Shown here: positions 1 through 6,900 of the stretch, piece after piece
Layout of the letters: every line of letters begins with the position of its first letter
How positions within the stretch are numbered: position 1 is the stretch's first letter
Assembly (NCBI GenBank): GCA_024275555.1
Contig: JAJRYW010000669.1
Coordinates: 1 to 7,228, forward strand
DNA length: 7,228 nucleotides
Reading direction: 5' to 3'
DNA from: Calditrichota bacterium
GTDB lineage: Bacteria; Calditrichota; Calditrichia; RBG-13-44-9; J075
Position numbers and translations under genes: made by a program
Notes under the pieces: model-generated
What the model was told of the DNA's origin: nothing
Databases searched by the model: none
The model's input: only the letters and a program-made list of their open reading frames with translations

Positions 1-42
1 CCAACAGCCAACAGCCAACAGCCAACGGCCAACCGCCAACCG
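1..42. repeat. Heptamer tandem repeat, six units
   Basis: Six head-to-tail 7-base units: CCAACAG three times, then CCAACGG, CCAACCG and CCAACCG. The array begins at the window edge, so it may be longer. It ends seven bases beyond the stop codon of the lipoprotein protease gene and is therefore in its 3' flank. The first three units are identical and the three nearest the gene diverge, as expected of an ageing edge of a slippage-prone array. It shows no terminator-like hairpin. Confidence 0.85.
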
Positions 43-49
43 CGAATCT

Positions 50-1099
50 TTACTTATACATCAGCGCCAAATCAAAACCGGCGTTTTCGATCTGGTCTTT
101 GTGCTTTTGGATAAAGGCATTGATCGACTCGATGGAAATCCCATAAGTGACGCCGTAGTTGATCTTCCGTTGGGGCAGTTGATACGCCCCGCCCCGGTGC
201 GGCACGGCAAAGCGCAGCCCTTTACGATTTTTAAAATCTTCCGGTACTAATACCACCGATTCCTCCGCAGCAACAGCGTTGACAATCCCCACCAATTCCA
301 GATTTGGCAACCCGTCCCGGATGGCTAAGACAACGCCGCCGCTGAATCCCCGGTTAAACAGGGCGTCCACCAAAAAATCATGGTTGGCGTCGCGATCCGG
401 TTCGCTGATGACGCCGGTGGTGATCATCTTTTTACCGGCAGGAAAACCGATCAGGTAAACGAAGCTGCCCCACTTTAATTCCCGGGCGGCCCCGGTTGGG
501 TAGGGGAAGACCGGGATGTGCGATTCCTGGCTGAACAGGAACTGTTTCCCCAGGATGGCCACGTCTAATTCCTGGTCGATGGCCAGAATGTTCAGATCGC
601 TGCCCTGGCGGAGATCGGTCAGGGAATTACGTTGGCTCTTTTTAATGGAAATACTCTGAAGATAAGTCTCGTTCCCCTCCCGGTCCAGATGGTAAACCAG
701 CAGCGTGTCCGGAAAGTTGACCACGTGAGCGCAGGTTAGTACCGCGATGCGGTTTTGTTTCCTATAAATGATGGTGGCGGTGCCCACGGCAAAATCCGAG
801 TAAACCGTTTTCAGAGAATCCCGTGCGGCTAAAAGCTGTGGAGTAATATCTTCCGGAAGAATTTTCTCAGATTCAGCAAAATCGTAACTTTCGTAGTAAG
901 CGGTGGAATTTAACAGGCGTACGGATTGCAACGCCGCTTCCAGTGCTTCGCTGTTATTGCCAGTGGGGAAGGCCAGGTCGTACTGGCCATCCGGTTTTAT
1001 GCCTCCCCCGGGATGATAAATTTGTTGCGTGCAACTGCACATCATCAAGGCAAACGCGAAAATAGGGAGCAGTAAATGTGTTTTACTTTTGTGGTTCAT
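50..1099 (-). CDS. Predicted lipoprotein with trypsin-like (S1/HtrA-like) serine protease domain
   Basis: The 349-residue product is probably a membrane-anchored extracytoplasmic serine protease. The N-terminus has a basic start (MNHKSK), a hydrophobic stretch at about 8-20 and the lipobox-like MCSC, with Cys23 the likely lipidated residue; Thr at +2 would fit outer-membrane sorting if the E. coli Lol rule applies. The chymotrypsin-fold triad is readable: His125 in TCAHVV, Asp179 in LDVAIL and Ser253 in GFSGG. GFPAGKKMITTGVIS (218-232) matches the strand before the active serine in HtrA-like proteases. No PDZ domain follows: after about residue 300 only some 50 residues remain, so this is not a DegP/DegS orthologue. 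Residues 24-100 are a linker of unknown role. The start is supported by a strong upstream purine run. The gene lies 56 bases downstream of the M1 peptidase gene and probably shares its transcript. The natural substrate is unknown. The protease fold is confident; proteolytic activity is inferred from the intact triad. Confidence 0.88.
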   Translation of the reverse strand: MNHKSKTHLLLPIFAFALMMCSCTQQIYHPGGGIKPDGQYDLAFPTGNNSEALEAALQSVRLLNSTAYYESYDFAESEKILPEDITPQLLAARDSLKTVYSDFAVGTATIIYRKQNRIAVLTCAHVVNFPDTLLVYHLDREGNETYLQSISIKKSQRNSLTDLRQGSDLNILAIDQELDVAILGKQFLFSQESHIPVFPYPTGAARELKWGSFVYLIGFPAGKKMITTGVISEPDRDANHDFLVDALFNRGFSGGVVLAIRDGLPNLELVGIVNAVAAEESVVLVPEDFKNRKGLRFAVPHRGGAYQLPQRKINYGVTYGISIESINAFIQKHKDQIENAGFDLALMYK

Positions 1100-1102
1100 A
1101 TT

Positions 1103-1110
1103 CCCCCCTT
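1103..1110 (-). promoter_or_regulatory. Ribosome binding site of the lipoprotein protease gene
   Basis: On the minus strand AAGGGGGG lies just upstream of the ATG at 1099, with the last G three bases from the start. It is an unusually G-rich Shine-Dalgarno and fixes this ATG, which also opens directly into the lipoprotein signal. A short inverted repeat, GATTGC/GCAATC (1112-1117 with 1127-1132, nine-base loop), sits immediately upstream. It could form a weak hairpin next to the ribosome site, but at six base pairs this may be chance. Confidence 0.55.
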
Positions 1111-1155
1111 TGATTGCGATTACCAGGCAATCGGAGCTTTAATGAATGGCTATGG

Positions 1156-3078
1156 TTATTCTTTCCATTTTTCCTGCTTTATCTCGCATAGTACCGATTC
1201 CTGGTAGTTGAACAACACCTTGCGGGGCGCTTGTTCCAGCCCGCCAATCTGAAACTCTGTCTCATTGCCGGAAATCCAGACCCGGTGGGCGGTAATCTGT
1301 TCATTTCCGTAATCCAGCCCGATGGTCATGGGCATTCGGAAATTTTCCGGAACCTCGCTTTGGCGGATTCTCCCCCGCACCCGGAATGTCCCCGTTGCTT
1401 CCGGCTCGTAGGTATAGGAACAGCGGTAAACCGGCATATCGGCCTGGTAGACCCATTGATCAAAAAACCAGTTCAGCTCTTCCCCGGTGGAGCTTTCCAC
1501 GGAAGCGATGAAATCCTCAGTAGAGGCTCGCTGAAAACGATATCGCTCATAAAACTGGCGCATGGCCTTGCGGAAGCGGGAGTCATCCGGCTGGTTGGGG
1601 TCTTCGATGAGCAGGGTGCGCAGCATGTGCAGAATCCAGGCCCCTTTTTTGTAAATGACCAGGGTGTAGTCGCCTTTGGCGTCGCTGCTCTGGGTGCGGT
1701 AGCCCAGCCAGATCGGGGCGGCTTTTTTGCCGCGGCCTAAAAAATATTTGCGATTTCCCAGGATCGCTTTGCGCCACTCCTTGAGAAATTTGTAGTACTT
1801 TTTCAGGTCCTTTTTTTCTTTGGCAACCACGGTTTGGAAATACCACCATCCGCAAAATTCAGCAAATCCCTCGCTGAGCCATTGGTCGTGATAGGTGCAG
1901 AAATCCACTCCAAGGCCCCACCACTGGTGGGCGACTTCGTGGGCGCGGAAGATTTCATCCTCGCCGGAGTCGCGGGTCATCTGGAAGGTTTTCCAGGACA
2001 AGTGGATAAGGTTGGGAAAAGCTTCGCCATGCGAATAGGGGATTTCCGTGGCGTAAAAATGGTCTCCCGGCGGCGGGCCGAAAAGCTGCTGGAAAAAGAT
2101 CATGCTGTTTTTAACGTCCTTCCCCACTTGTTTTTCCATGTTTTTACCGGAGCCGATGCCCTGCCGACCCAGCGCCTGGGCAATCTCCTGGTGCCCGGTC
2201 TCGGCCATCATTACTGTCACCGGGGGAATGGTGTCGTTCTCAATCTTATATTCCTTGAAAAATCCCACATTGAAGGAAGCATTCCGCACCGGCCGGTCGG
2301 TTTTCCAGTGATAGGCCGTGAAGTCCTTTCCCGCACTCTTTTTGATTAGCTGCCCGATGGAAGCAAATTGGAAATCGTTGGGAACCTCAAAATACAGGTC
2401 AAACATCGCCGGTTGCCGGTCGGCCAGGGTAGGATACCAGGTGCGCGAAGAACGGATATAGAACCAGTCTCGCTGCCGTTCGATCAGTTTCCCGTGGTAG
2501 TATAAGCGAAGCGTGCGCTGCTCCCCGGCCAACAGGGGATGATCCCCCTTGATCCACAGGTAGGGGCTGTCTTTCTCGCGCACATAGCGGGCCGGCGTTC
2601 CATCCTCCCAAAACACCGAATCCACTTTTAACTCCGGGTAAAGAAAGAAGTAAAGCCAATTCTGGCGGGCCTTGCGCATGGCAACGTCCACTTTGGCCTC
2701 GGCGGAAAATTTAAGACTGCGGCCCTTCAGCCGGGCCCGGATTTGGTAACGGCGGAACTCCAGGGGACTCTTGACCTCCTCGTGCAGGTAGCTGCTGTCC
2801 CGGTAATCCTGCTGCTTATGAAACTGGTTGATCACCTCCGGAAAATTATAAAACGACGGCCCTTTCATCCGCCGCATAAAGCGAACTTCCTCCACCTGGT
2901 AGGGATTGATCTTGAAGAATAAGGGATCGAGTTTCTTTTGACTGAAATGGGCGTAAAAAAGGGTATTGCGCTCCCGGTCCAACAGCGCTTTCAGGATGGC
3001 GTAATCAAACATCTTTCCTTTTTTGATCTTGAGATATTTCAGGCAGTAGGTGTGATGATCCTCTGCTGCGCGGGACAC
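1156..3078 (-). CDS. M1-family (gluzincin) metallopeptidase, catalytic part lacking its signal peptide
   Basis: This 640-residue ORF is a zinc-dependent peptidase of the M1 aminopeptidase family. The zinc site is HEVAHQWWG at 380-388 (His380, His384, general base Glu381) followed by 18 residues and Glu403 in WLSEGFAE, the HEXXH-X18-E signature. Tyr476 in YTLVIYKKGA corresponds to the catalytic tyrosine of M1 enzymes (Tyr383 of leukotriene A4 hydrolase). The usual GxMEN exopeptidase motif is absent; the equivalent strand reads SHGEAFPNLIHLSW (349-362), so true aminopeptidase specificity is uncertain. Residues 1-275 form most of the N-terminal beta domain and 545-640 a beta-rich tail. The GTG at 3078 has no clear ribosome site and the product has no signal peptide. 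An internal ATG at 3012 is preceded by AAGGAAAG and is a better, though close-spaced, start if translation reinitiates. It is most simply the 3' portion of the interrupted gene starting at 3528. Confidence 0.85.
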   Translation of the reverse strand: MSRAAEDHHTYCLKYLKIKKGKMFDYAILKALLDRERNTLFYAHFSQKKLDPLFFKINPYQVEEVRFMRRMKGPSFYNFPEVINQFHKQQDYRDSSYLHEEVKSPLEFRRYQIRARLKGRSLKFSAEAKVDVAMRKARQNWLYFFLYPELKVDSVFWEDGTPARYVREKDSPYLWIKGDHPLLAGEQRTLRLYYHGKLIERQRDWFYIRSSRTWYPTLADRQPAMFDLYFEVPNDFQFASIGQLIKKSAGKDFTAYHWKTDRPVRNASFNVGFFKEYKIENDTIPPVTVMMAETGHQEIAQALGRQGIGSGKNMEKQVGKDVKNSMIFFQQLFGPPPGDHFYATEIPYSHGEAFPNLIHLSWKTFQMTRDSGEDEIFRAHEVAHQWWGLGVDFCTYHDQWLSEGFAEFCGWWYFQTVVAKEKKDLKKYYKFLKEWRKAILGNRKYFLGRGKKAAPIWLGYRTQSSDAKGDYTLVIYKKGAWILHMLRTLLIEDPNQPDDSRFRKAMRQFYERYRFQRASTEDFIASVESSTGEELNWFFDQWVYQADMPVYRCSYTYEPEATGTFRVRGRIRQSEVPENFRMPMTIGLDYGNEQITAHRVWISGNETEFQIGGLEQAPRKVLFNYQESVLCEIKQEKWKE

Positions 3079-3114
3079 TTTGCCGGGCTGGAAATCCAGT
3101 TTTGCCCGAAGCTC

Positions 3115-3117
3115 CTA
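3115..3117 (-). other. In-frame amber codon (TAG) interrupting the M1 peptidase
   Basis: On the minus strand the context is ACC GCG TAG GAG CTT CGG. Downstream reading stays open in the same frame for 652 codons to TAA at 1156. GAG GAG would be restored by a single T-to-G change. The known CARYYA-type readthrough context does not follow the TAG. The three other stops in the window (at 50, 1156 and 3956) are all TAA. Confidence 0.9.
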
Positions 3118-3528
3118 CGCGGTGGAATCGGCGAACATCAGGAAAAGAACTTTGAACGGCTGCCGGAGGGTGTCGGTCTCATAAAAGCGCTCCAATTGTT
3201 CTTTTTCGATTTGAGTCGGCGGGCTAAAATAAAACTCGCCTTTCCCCAAAAACAGGGCGGCGATGATACGCCCTTCCACCGGCTTGGCCAGCCAAATTTT
3301 TCCTTTTTGCAGGGTGAATTGCGCTGCATCGCGCTGAATGCGGAGCGGCGATCTGACCTCGGCTGTCTGCTCAGGATCCAACTCCAGATCGATTAATTGC
3401 TCGTAAACACTCCGGTAAGAAGCAGTTACCGTATCCGCTGTGGAAGACGGCTGTGCGCAGACGGCGCTCGTCACGCTGCTTACCCCCCAAAAGAGAAGGA
3501 GGAGGGCAATTTGGAGTGTCCGGGGCAT
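3115..3528 (-). CDS. N-terminal fragment of the M1 metallopeptidase (signal peptide plus start of N-domain)
   Basis: This 137-residue ORF starts MPRTLQIALLLLFWG and has a clear Sec signal peptide with a probable cleavage after VCA (residue 25). An upstream in-frame ATG at 3630 would put 34 charged residues before the hydrophobic core, so the ATG at 3528 is preferred; AGGA seven bases upstream supports it. The mature part contains FTLQKGKIWLAKPVEGR, then an ALFLGKGEFYFSPP stretch and IEKEQLERF, which resembles the N-terminal domain of secreted M1 peptidases of this type (from memory, not searched). It ends at TAG 3115-3117 in the same frame as the catalytic ORF. Alone it would be an exported stub with no catalytic residues. 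An independent small secreted protein is possible, but the shared frame and domain continuity argue against it. Confidence 0.75.
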   Translation of the reverse strand: MPRTLQIALLLLFWGVSSVTSAVCAQPSSTADTVTASYRSVYEQLIDLELDPEQTAEVRSPLRIQRDAAQFTLQKGKIWLAKPVEGRIIAALFLGKGEFYFSPPTQIEKEQLERFYETDTLRQPFKVLFLMFADSTA

Positions 3529-3535
3529 TGTCTTA

Positions 3536-3539
3536 TCCT
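3536..3539 (-). promoter_or_regulatory. Ribosome binding site selecting the ATG at 3528
   Basis: On the minus strand CAGGATAAGACA precedes the ATG; AGGA with a seven-base spacer is a normal Shine-Dalgarno. It decides between this ATG, which opens directly into the signal peptide, and the upstream in-frame ATGs at 3552 and 3630, which have poorer or no ribosome sites and would add a charged leader before the hydrophobic core. Confidence 0.55.
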
Positions 3540-3557
3540 GCTGGTTTTGCATGTTCG

Positions 3558-3615
3558 GGAACCGCTTCCGCCCCGGGCCAAAGGGGCTGTTCTCACGCCC
3601 CGGGCGGACGGTTCC
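3558..3615 (-). repeat. GC-rich imperfect inverted repeat in the leader of the M1 gene
   Basis: GGAACCG at 3558-3564 pairs with CGGTTCC at 3609-3615, and inside it CCGCCC at 3568-3573 pairs with GGGCGG at 3602-3607, with a small bulge between. The minus-strand copy lies 30-87 bases upstream of the M1 start codon, so it would be in the mRNA leader if transcription begins upstream. Inside the stem, on the minus strand, GGGGC (3601-3597), GCCCC (3587-3583) and GGGGC (3574-3570) can form two short mutually exclusive hairpins. No T-run follows on the minus strand, so it does not look like a terminator for the upstream gene. Function is unknown. Confidence 0.6.
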
Positions 3616-3775
3616 GTTTTGGGGAGTCATGCACCTTTCGGTTTTATCTCTTTTCTTTGTAACTATTCATGCAGCTAAAAGGGTAAAACCTGTTCCCAAA
3701 GAAGTTCTTGATAGGCGTATTCTTCCTATTGTGTCATTTTAAATACGCTCTACATTGATCCGAATGTGCCTTTTT

Positions 3776-3870
3776 ACCGCAGCGTTCGCAACGGCGGCGC
3801 TGCGGTCGCAAAGATTCAGTCGATCATCAATACGTTGCGCACGTAGCGGTCCCTTTGCGTTCGCCGCGGT
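3776..3870. repeat. 95-base element with imperfect terminal inverted repeats and nested palindromes
   Basis: ACCGCAGCGTTCGCAACGG (3776-3794) and the reverse complement of 3852-3870, ACCGCGGCGAACGCAAAGG, match at 15 of 19 positions. Nested inside are a perfect nine-base inverted repeat ACCGCAGCG/CGCTGCGGT (3776-3784 with 3798-3806), CGCAAAG/CTTTGCG (3807-3813 with 3853-3859) and TACGT/ACGTA (3831-3835 with 3841-3845). The base composition and CGCAAAG words differ from the AT-richer flanks. It could be a REP/MITE-like non-coding repeat or a structured RNA; it has no coding capacity beyond a 21-codon ORF. Copy number elsewhere in the genome is unknown. Confidence 0.55.
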
Positions 3871-3955
3871 TAAGCAAACCTTTGGCAGACATTGCTCCAA
3901 TATCTAAATAACCTGAATAGTTACTTTTCTTTTACGCAAATTTTGGCAAAGTGTT

Positions 3956-6900
3956 TTAATGACGACCGCAACTGCACTGCGCCGGCTGAAATCCTGACGC
4001 ATTCCGCCACTCGGCCGCATCGCCGCTGTTGGGCAATTCCCACCAGAAAGGCATCCGCTGGCGGGGATGGTTGCCGATTTCATTCATGGTAGATGTATCA
4101 TAAATGCGCCCGTTTTTGACCACGTAGATCACCGTCTCCGAATTTTGGATATCCTCCAGCGGATTTTTCTCCAACACGGCCAGATCGGCCAGTTTACCCG
4201 GTTCGATGCTGCCCAACTGGTCCTCCATTCCCAGGTAGTAAGCGCCGTTGAGCGTGGCGCAGCGGAGGGCTTCCATAGGGGTCATCCCGCCCTGGACAAA
4301 CATCCACAGTTCCCAGTGCGGGGCCAGTCCCTGCATCTGCCCGTGCCCGCCAATGTTGACCCGCACGCCGGCATCCAGCAGCGCTTTGGCGTCGCGGGCA
4401 TTGCTAAAGTGGCCGTACTCCTCGTCCGGGGCCATGCTGCGCCGCCGGGCCCGGGCATCGACCAGCGCCCGGGGCACGAAATTCAGCAGCGGATGTTTTT
4501 TCCAGACCTGGCTATGCTGGTACCAATAGCGTTCCCCGGATAGCGATCCGTAGGCAACTACCAGGGTGGGGGTGTACCCGCTTCCGCTGGCGCCCCACAA
4601 ATCAAGCACATCCTTAAACAGGGGAGCAACCGGCGTATTATGCTCGATGCCGGTGTGACCGTCGAGCACCATGCCCAGGTTGTGGAAGAAGAACGATCCG
4701 CCTTCCGGGTAGACATTCATGTGCAACTCCCGGGCGGCCTGTATGACCTGCTGGCGCTGATTCCGTCGGGGCTGATTGTAGCTCTTGACCGAGAAGGCCC
4801 CCACGGCTTTCATGCGGCGCAGGTGGGAGCGGGCGTCCTCCAAACTGTTGATGACCGCCTTAAAATCGCCTTCTGCGCCGTAGAGGATGGTCCCGGTGGA
4901 AAATACCCGCGGCCCGGTGATCTCTCCCGCTTTAACCAACTCCGCCAGGCTGAAGACGAAATCGGTATTGGCCGACGGATCGTGCATGGTGGTGACGCCG
5001 TAGGCCAGGTTGGCAAAATAGGGCCAGTGCTGCTGGGGAGTGACCCGGCGGGAGAAGTGCCAGGCGTGGGCATGAACATCGATCAGGCCGGGGATGATGG
5101 TCTTGCCGGAGACATCGATGCGCCGGGCGGTGGGGGGGATTTCCACCGAGTCGCGCGGGCCGACGGCGGTAATGCGGTTCTCTTCGATTAAAATCACCCC
5201 GTCTTCAATAACCCGCTTGTCCTTCATGGTAATGATCCGCGCCCCTTCCAGGGCCAGTTGACCTTCGGGGCGGTCGGCGGGCAGAATCAGTTTGATGGGC
5301 AGGCCGGCTTCCGGCGGGCCGGGCAAGCTATCCGGCGCGCCTTCTACAAAGGAAAATAACTCGCTTAGATCGCGGGTGAAATACTCCGGCCCAATCACCC
5401 AGTGCAGCTTGCGGCTGTCGCCCGACCAGTGCAGGTAGTTCCCGGCGTCGCGGGTGACCTTGGTGAGCGGCAGGGCCTTGTTCTTACTGCTTAAATCCAG
5501 CGCTTTGGGCGTATGCGGAAAAGGGATCACATAGGCGTTGAAAAGCTCCTGGAAGGCCACCCACCGTTCATCGGGACTGATCACGATATCCGTGGCATAC
5601 TTGGAGGTGAACAAGGTTCTCGGATCGACGCCGTCCAACTGCACGCTTTTCAGGGTCTTCTGCTTCCCGCCGTCCAGGAAATAGTAAATCCGGGAGCCGT
5701 CGGCGCTGAAATACGGTTTTTGGCCTTCATCGATGACAAAATTTTCATCGCCTCCATTGGCGGCTGTCCAGTAAATGCCCGGATCGACGGCGTAAGTGAA
5801 GCCCAGCAGAAAATCCCCCCGCTCGCGCCGGTAGGTGATCATGGCGCCGTCCGGCGAATACCGGGGAGTGTAAAAGCGGCCTTTGCGATGGGTGAGTTTT
5901 GCCGAGCGGCCGCCCCGGATTGGCGCGGTTCGGATCGAGCCCAGGGCGGTGTCGCTCCAGGTGGTGTAGACCACCGTTTTGCCGTCGGGACTGAAGGAGG
6001 GGTCGAATTCAAACCAGCTGTTATCGCGGGTGAGGCGCCGGGGCGTCCCGTCGGGCAGGCGCATTTTCCAGAGATGTCCCACCGCCTGAAAAACCAGCTG
6101 TTTGCCGTCCGGCGAGGCAACGGCCTGGCGGATCATCCGGGAGCGGAAGAAGGCCGAATCGGCTTGTTGATGAAAGCGCAGCGCTTTGGCGATGCTATGG
6201 GTTGCCGCAACCCGGAAAGGAATTTGCCGGGCGTTGCGGGAATGAATATCCACCCGCCAGATTTTGCCCCCGGCCCAGATCACAATCTCCCGGTTGTTGG
6301 GCAGCCAGTTATAATTGGTGTACACCCCAAAAATTGCCCAGGCTTCTTGCTGATCTTTGCTGAGGTGCTCGTAGACCGGCCAGAGTTCGCCGGTGGCCAA
6401 CCGCTGCACAAACAACACCGATTTGCCGCGTATCCGGCGCACAAAGGAGAGGTGTTGCCCGTCCGGGGAAACCTGGGGGCGTGCTGCGCCGCCCTGCCCG
6501 GTGATGTAGTTGATCAGCTTGCCGGTTTTCATATCCAGCCGGCGAATGACGTAAATCTGGGTGTTGGGGTCTTTGTTGTACTGGAAGGTGGAACCGCCGC
6601 TCATGTCTTCGCTAAAGTAAAGATAACGGCCGTCCGGGGAAATACAGGGCTCGCCGGCGTCCTGCTGGTCGTTCTTGCGCTTGGTTAACTGCACCCCCTT
6701 GCCGCCGGAAAAGTGATACATCCACATTTCTCCCGCGCCCAGGGAACGGCGGCTGGTAAAATGTTTGCGGGCGATCAGGTACTGCCCGTCCGGCGTCCAG
6801 ACCGCGTTGTTGAGCAGGCGGAAATCTTCTTCGGTCGCCTGGCGGGCCTCGGAGCCGTCGCGGTTCATAATCCAGAGGTTGTCTGCGCCGCCGTGGTCGC

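Larger units (their letters stand above)
1156..3528 (-). pseudogene. Secreted M1-family metallopeptidase gene, interrupted by an in-frame amber codon
   Basis: This is the full extent of what reads as one ancestral gene: 791 codons from ATG at 3528 to TAA at 1156, with codon 138 (3115-3117) being TAG. The upstream part carries the signal peptide and the start of the N-terminal domain; the downstream part carries the rest of that domain, the gluzincin catalytic domain and a C-terminal beta-sandwich-like region. The two halves are in the same frame, and the 12 codons between TAG and the next possible start (ELRAKLDFQPGK) read as ordinary protein. Restoring GAG at 138 would give ...ADSTAEELRAKLDF..., a natural-looking helix. 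No frameshift is needed. Numbered from 3528, the zinc ligands are His530, His534 and Glu553. Whether this is a true pseudogene, a base-call error or a readthrough gene cannot be settled from one sequence; I favour a recent nonsense change or an error because everything else is intact. Confidence 0.8.
3529..3955. other. 427-base intergenic region with repeats, no convincing gene
   Basis: This separates the amidohydrolase stop from the M1 start. It contains the M1 ribosome site, the GC-rich hairpin at 3558-3615, an AT-richer stretch at about 3630-3760, and the inverted-repeat element at 3776-3870. On the minus strand a very weak sigma70-like promoter can be drawn: TTCGGA (3764-3759), 17 bases, then TAAAAT (3741-3736); only the -10 part is persuasive. 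No intrinsic terminator with a T-run is visible after the amidohydrolase stop. No tRNA or other RNA gene was recognised. Confidence 0.55.

Noticed and set aside
1231..2349. Plus-strand ORFs opposite the M1 peptidase (1231-1740 and 1834-2349)
   Set aside because: Shadows of the catalytic gene; low-complexity Gly/Ala/Pro/His-rich translations with no motif.
3115..3117. Pyrrolysine or other programmed amber decoding
   Set aside because: No recognised downstream stimulatory element is visible and the TAG is one base change from GAG; kept only as a remote alternative to mutation or error.
3529..3630. Upstream extension of the M1 N-terminal ORF to the ATG at 3630
   Set aside because: It would put 34 polar and charged residues before the signal peptide and runs through the GC-rich inverted repeat; the ATG at 3528 has a proper ribosome site.
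3776..3806. Nine-base stem as an intrinsic terminator for the amidohydrolase
   Set aside because: On the minus strand the stem is followed by an A-run rather than a T-run, and it lies about 150 bases past the stop codon.
3807..3830. Bacteroidota-type promoter (TAnnTTTG) at GAATCTTTG on the minus strand
   Set aside because: The first base of the -7 box mismatches and no TTG lies at the expected distance upstream.
3827..3892. 21-codon minus-strand ORF with GGAG just upstream of its ATG
   Set aside because: It lies mostly inside the inverted-repeat element, is very short, and the ribosome-site spacing is too tight; coding is not supported.
5513..6688. Long plus-strand ORF (391 codons) opposite the propeller region
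   Set aside because: It is antisense to a well-supported coding sequence with clear PD40 motifs. Its translation shows no recognisable domain and no ribosome site was found; it reflects the GC-biased complementary frame.
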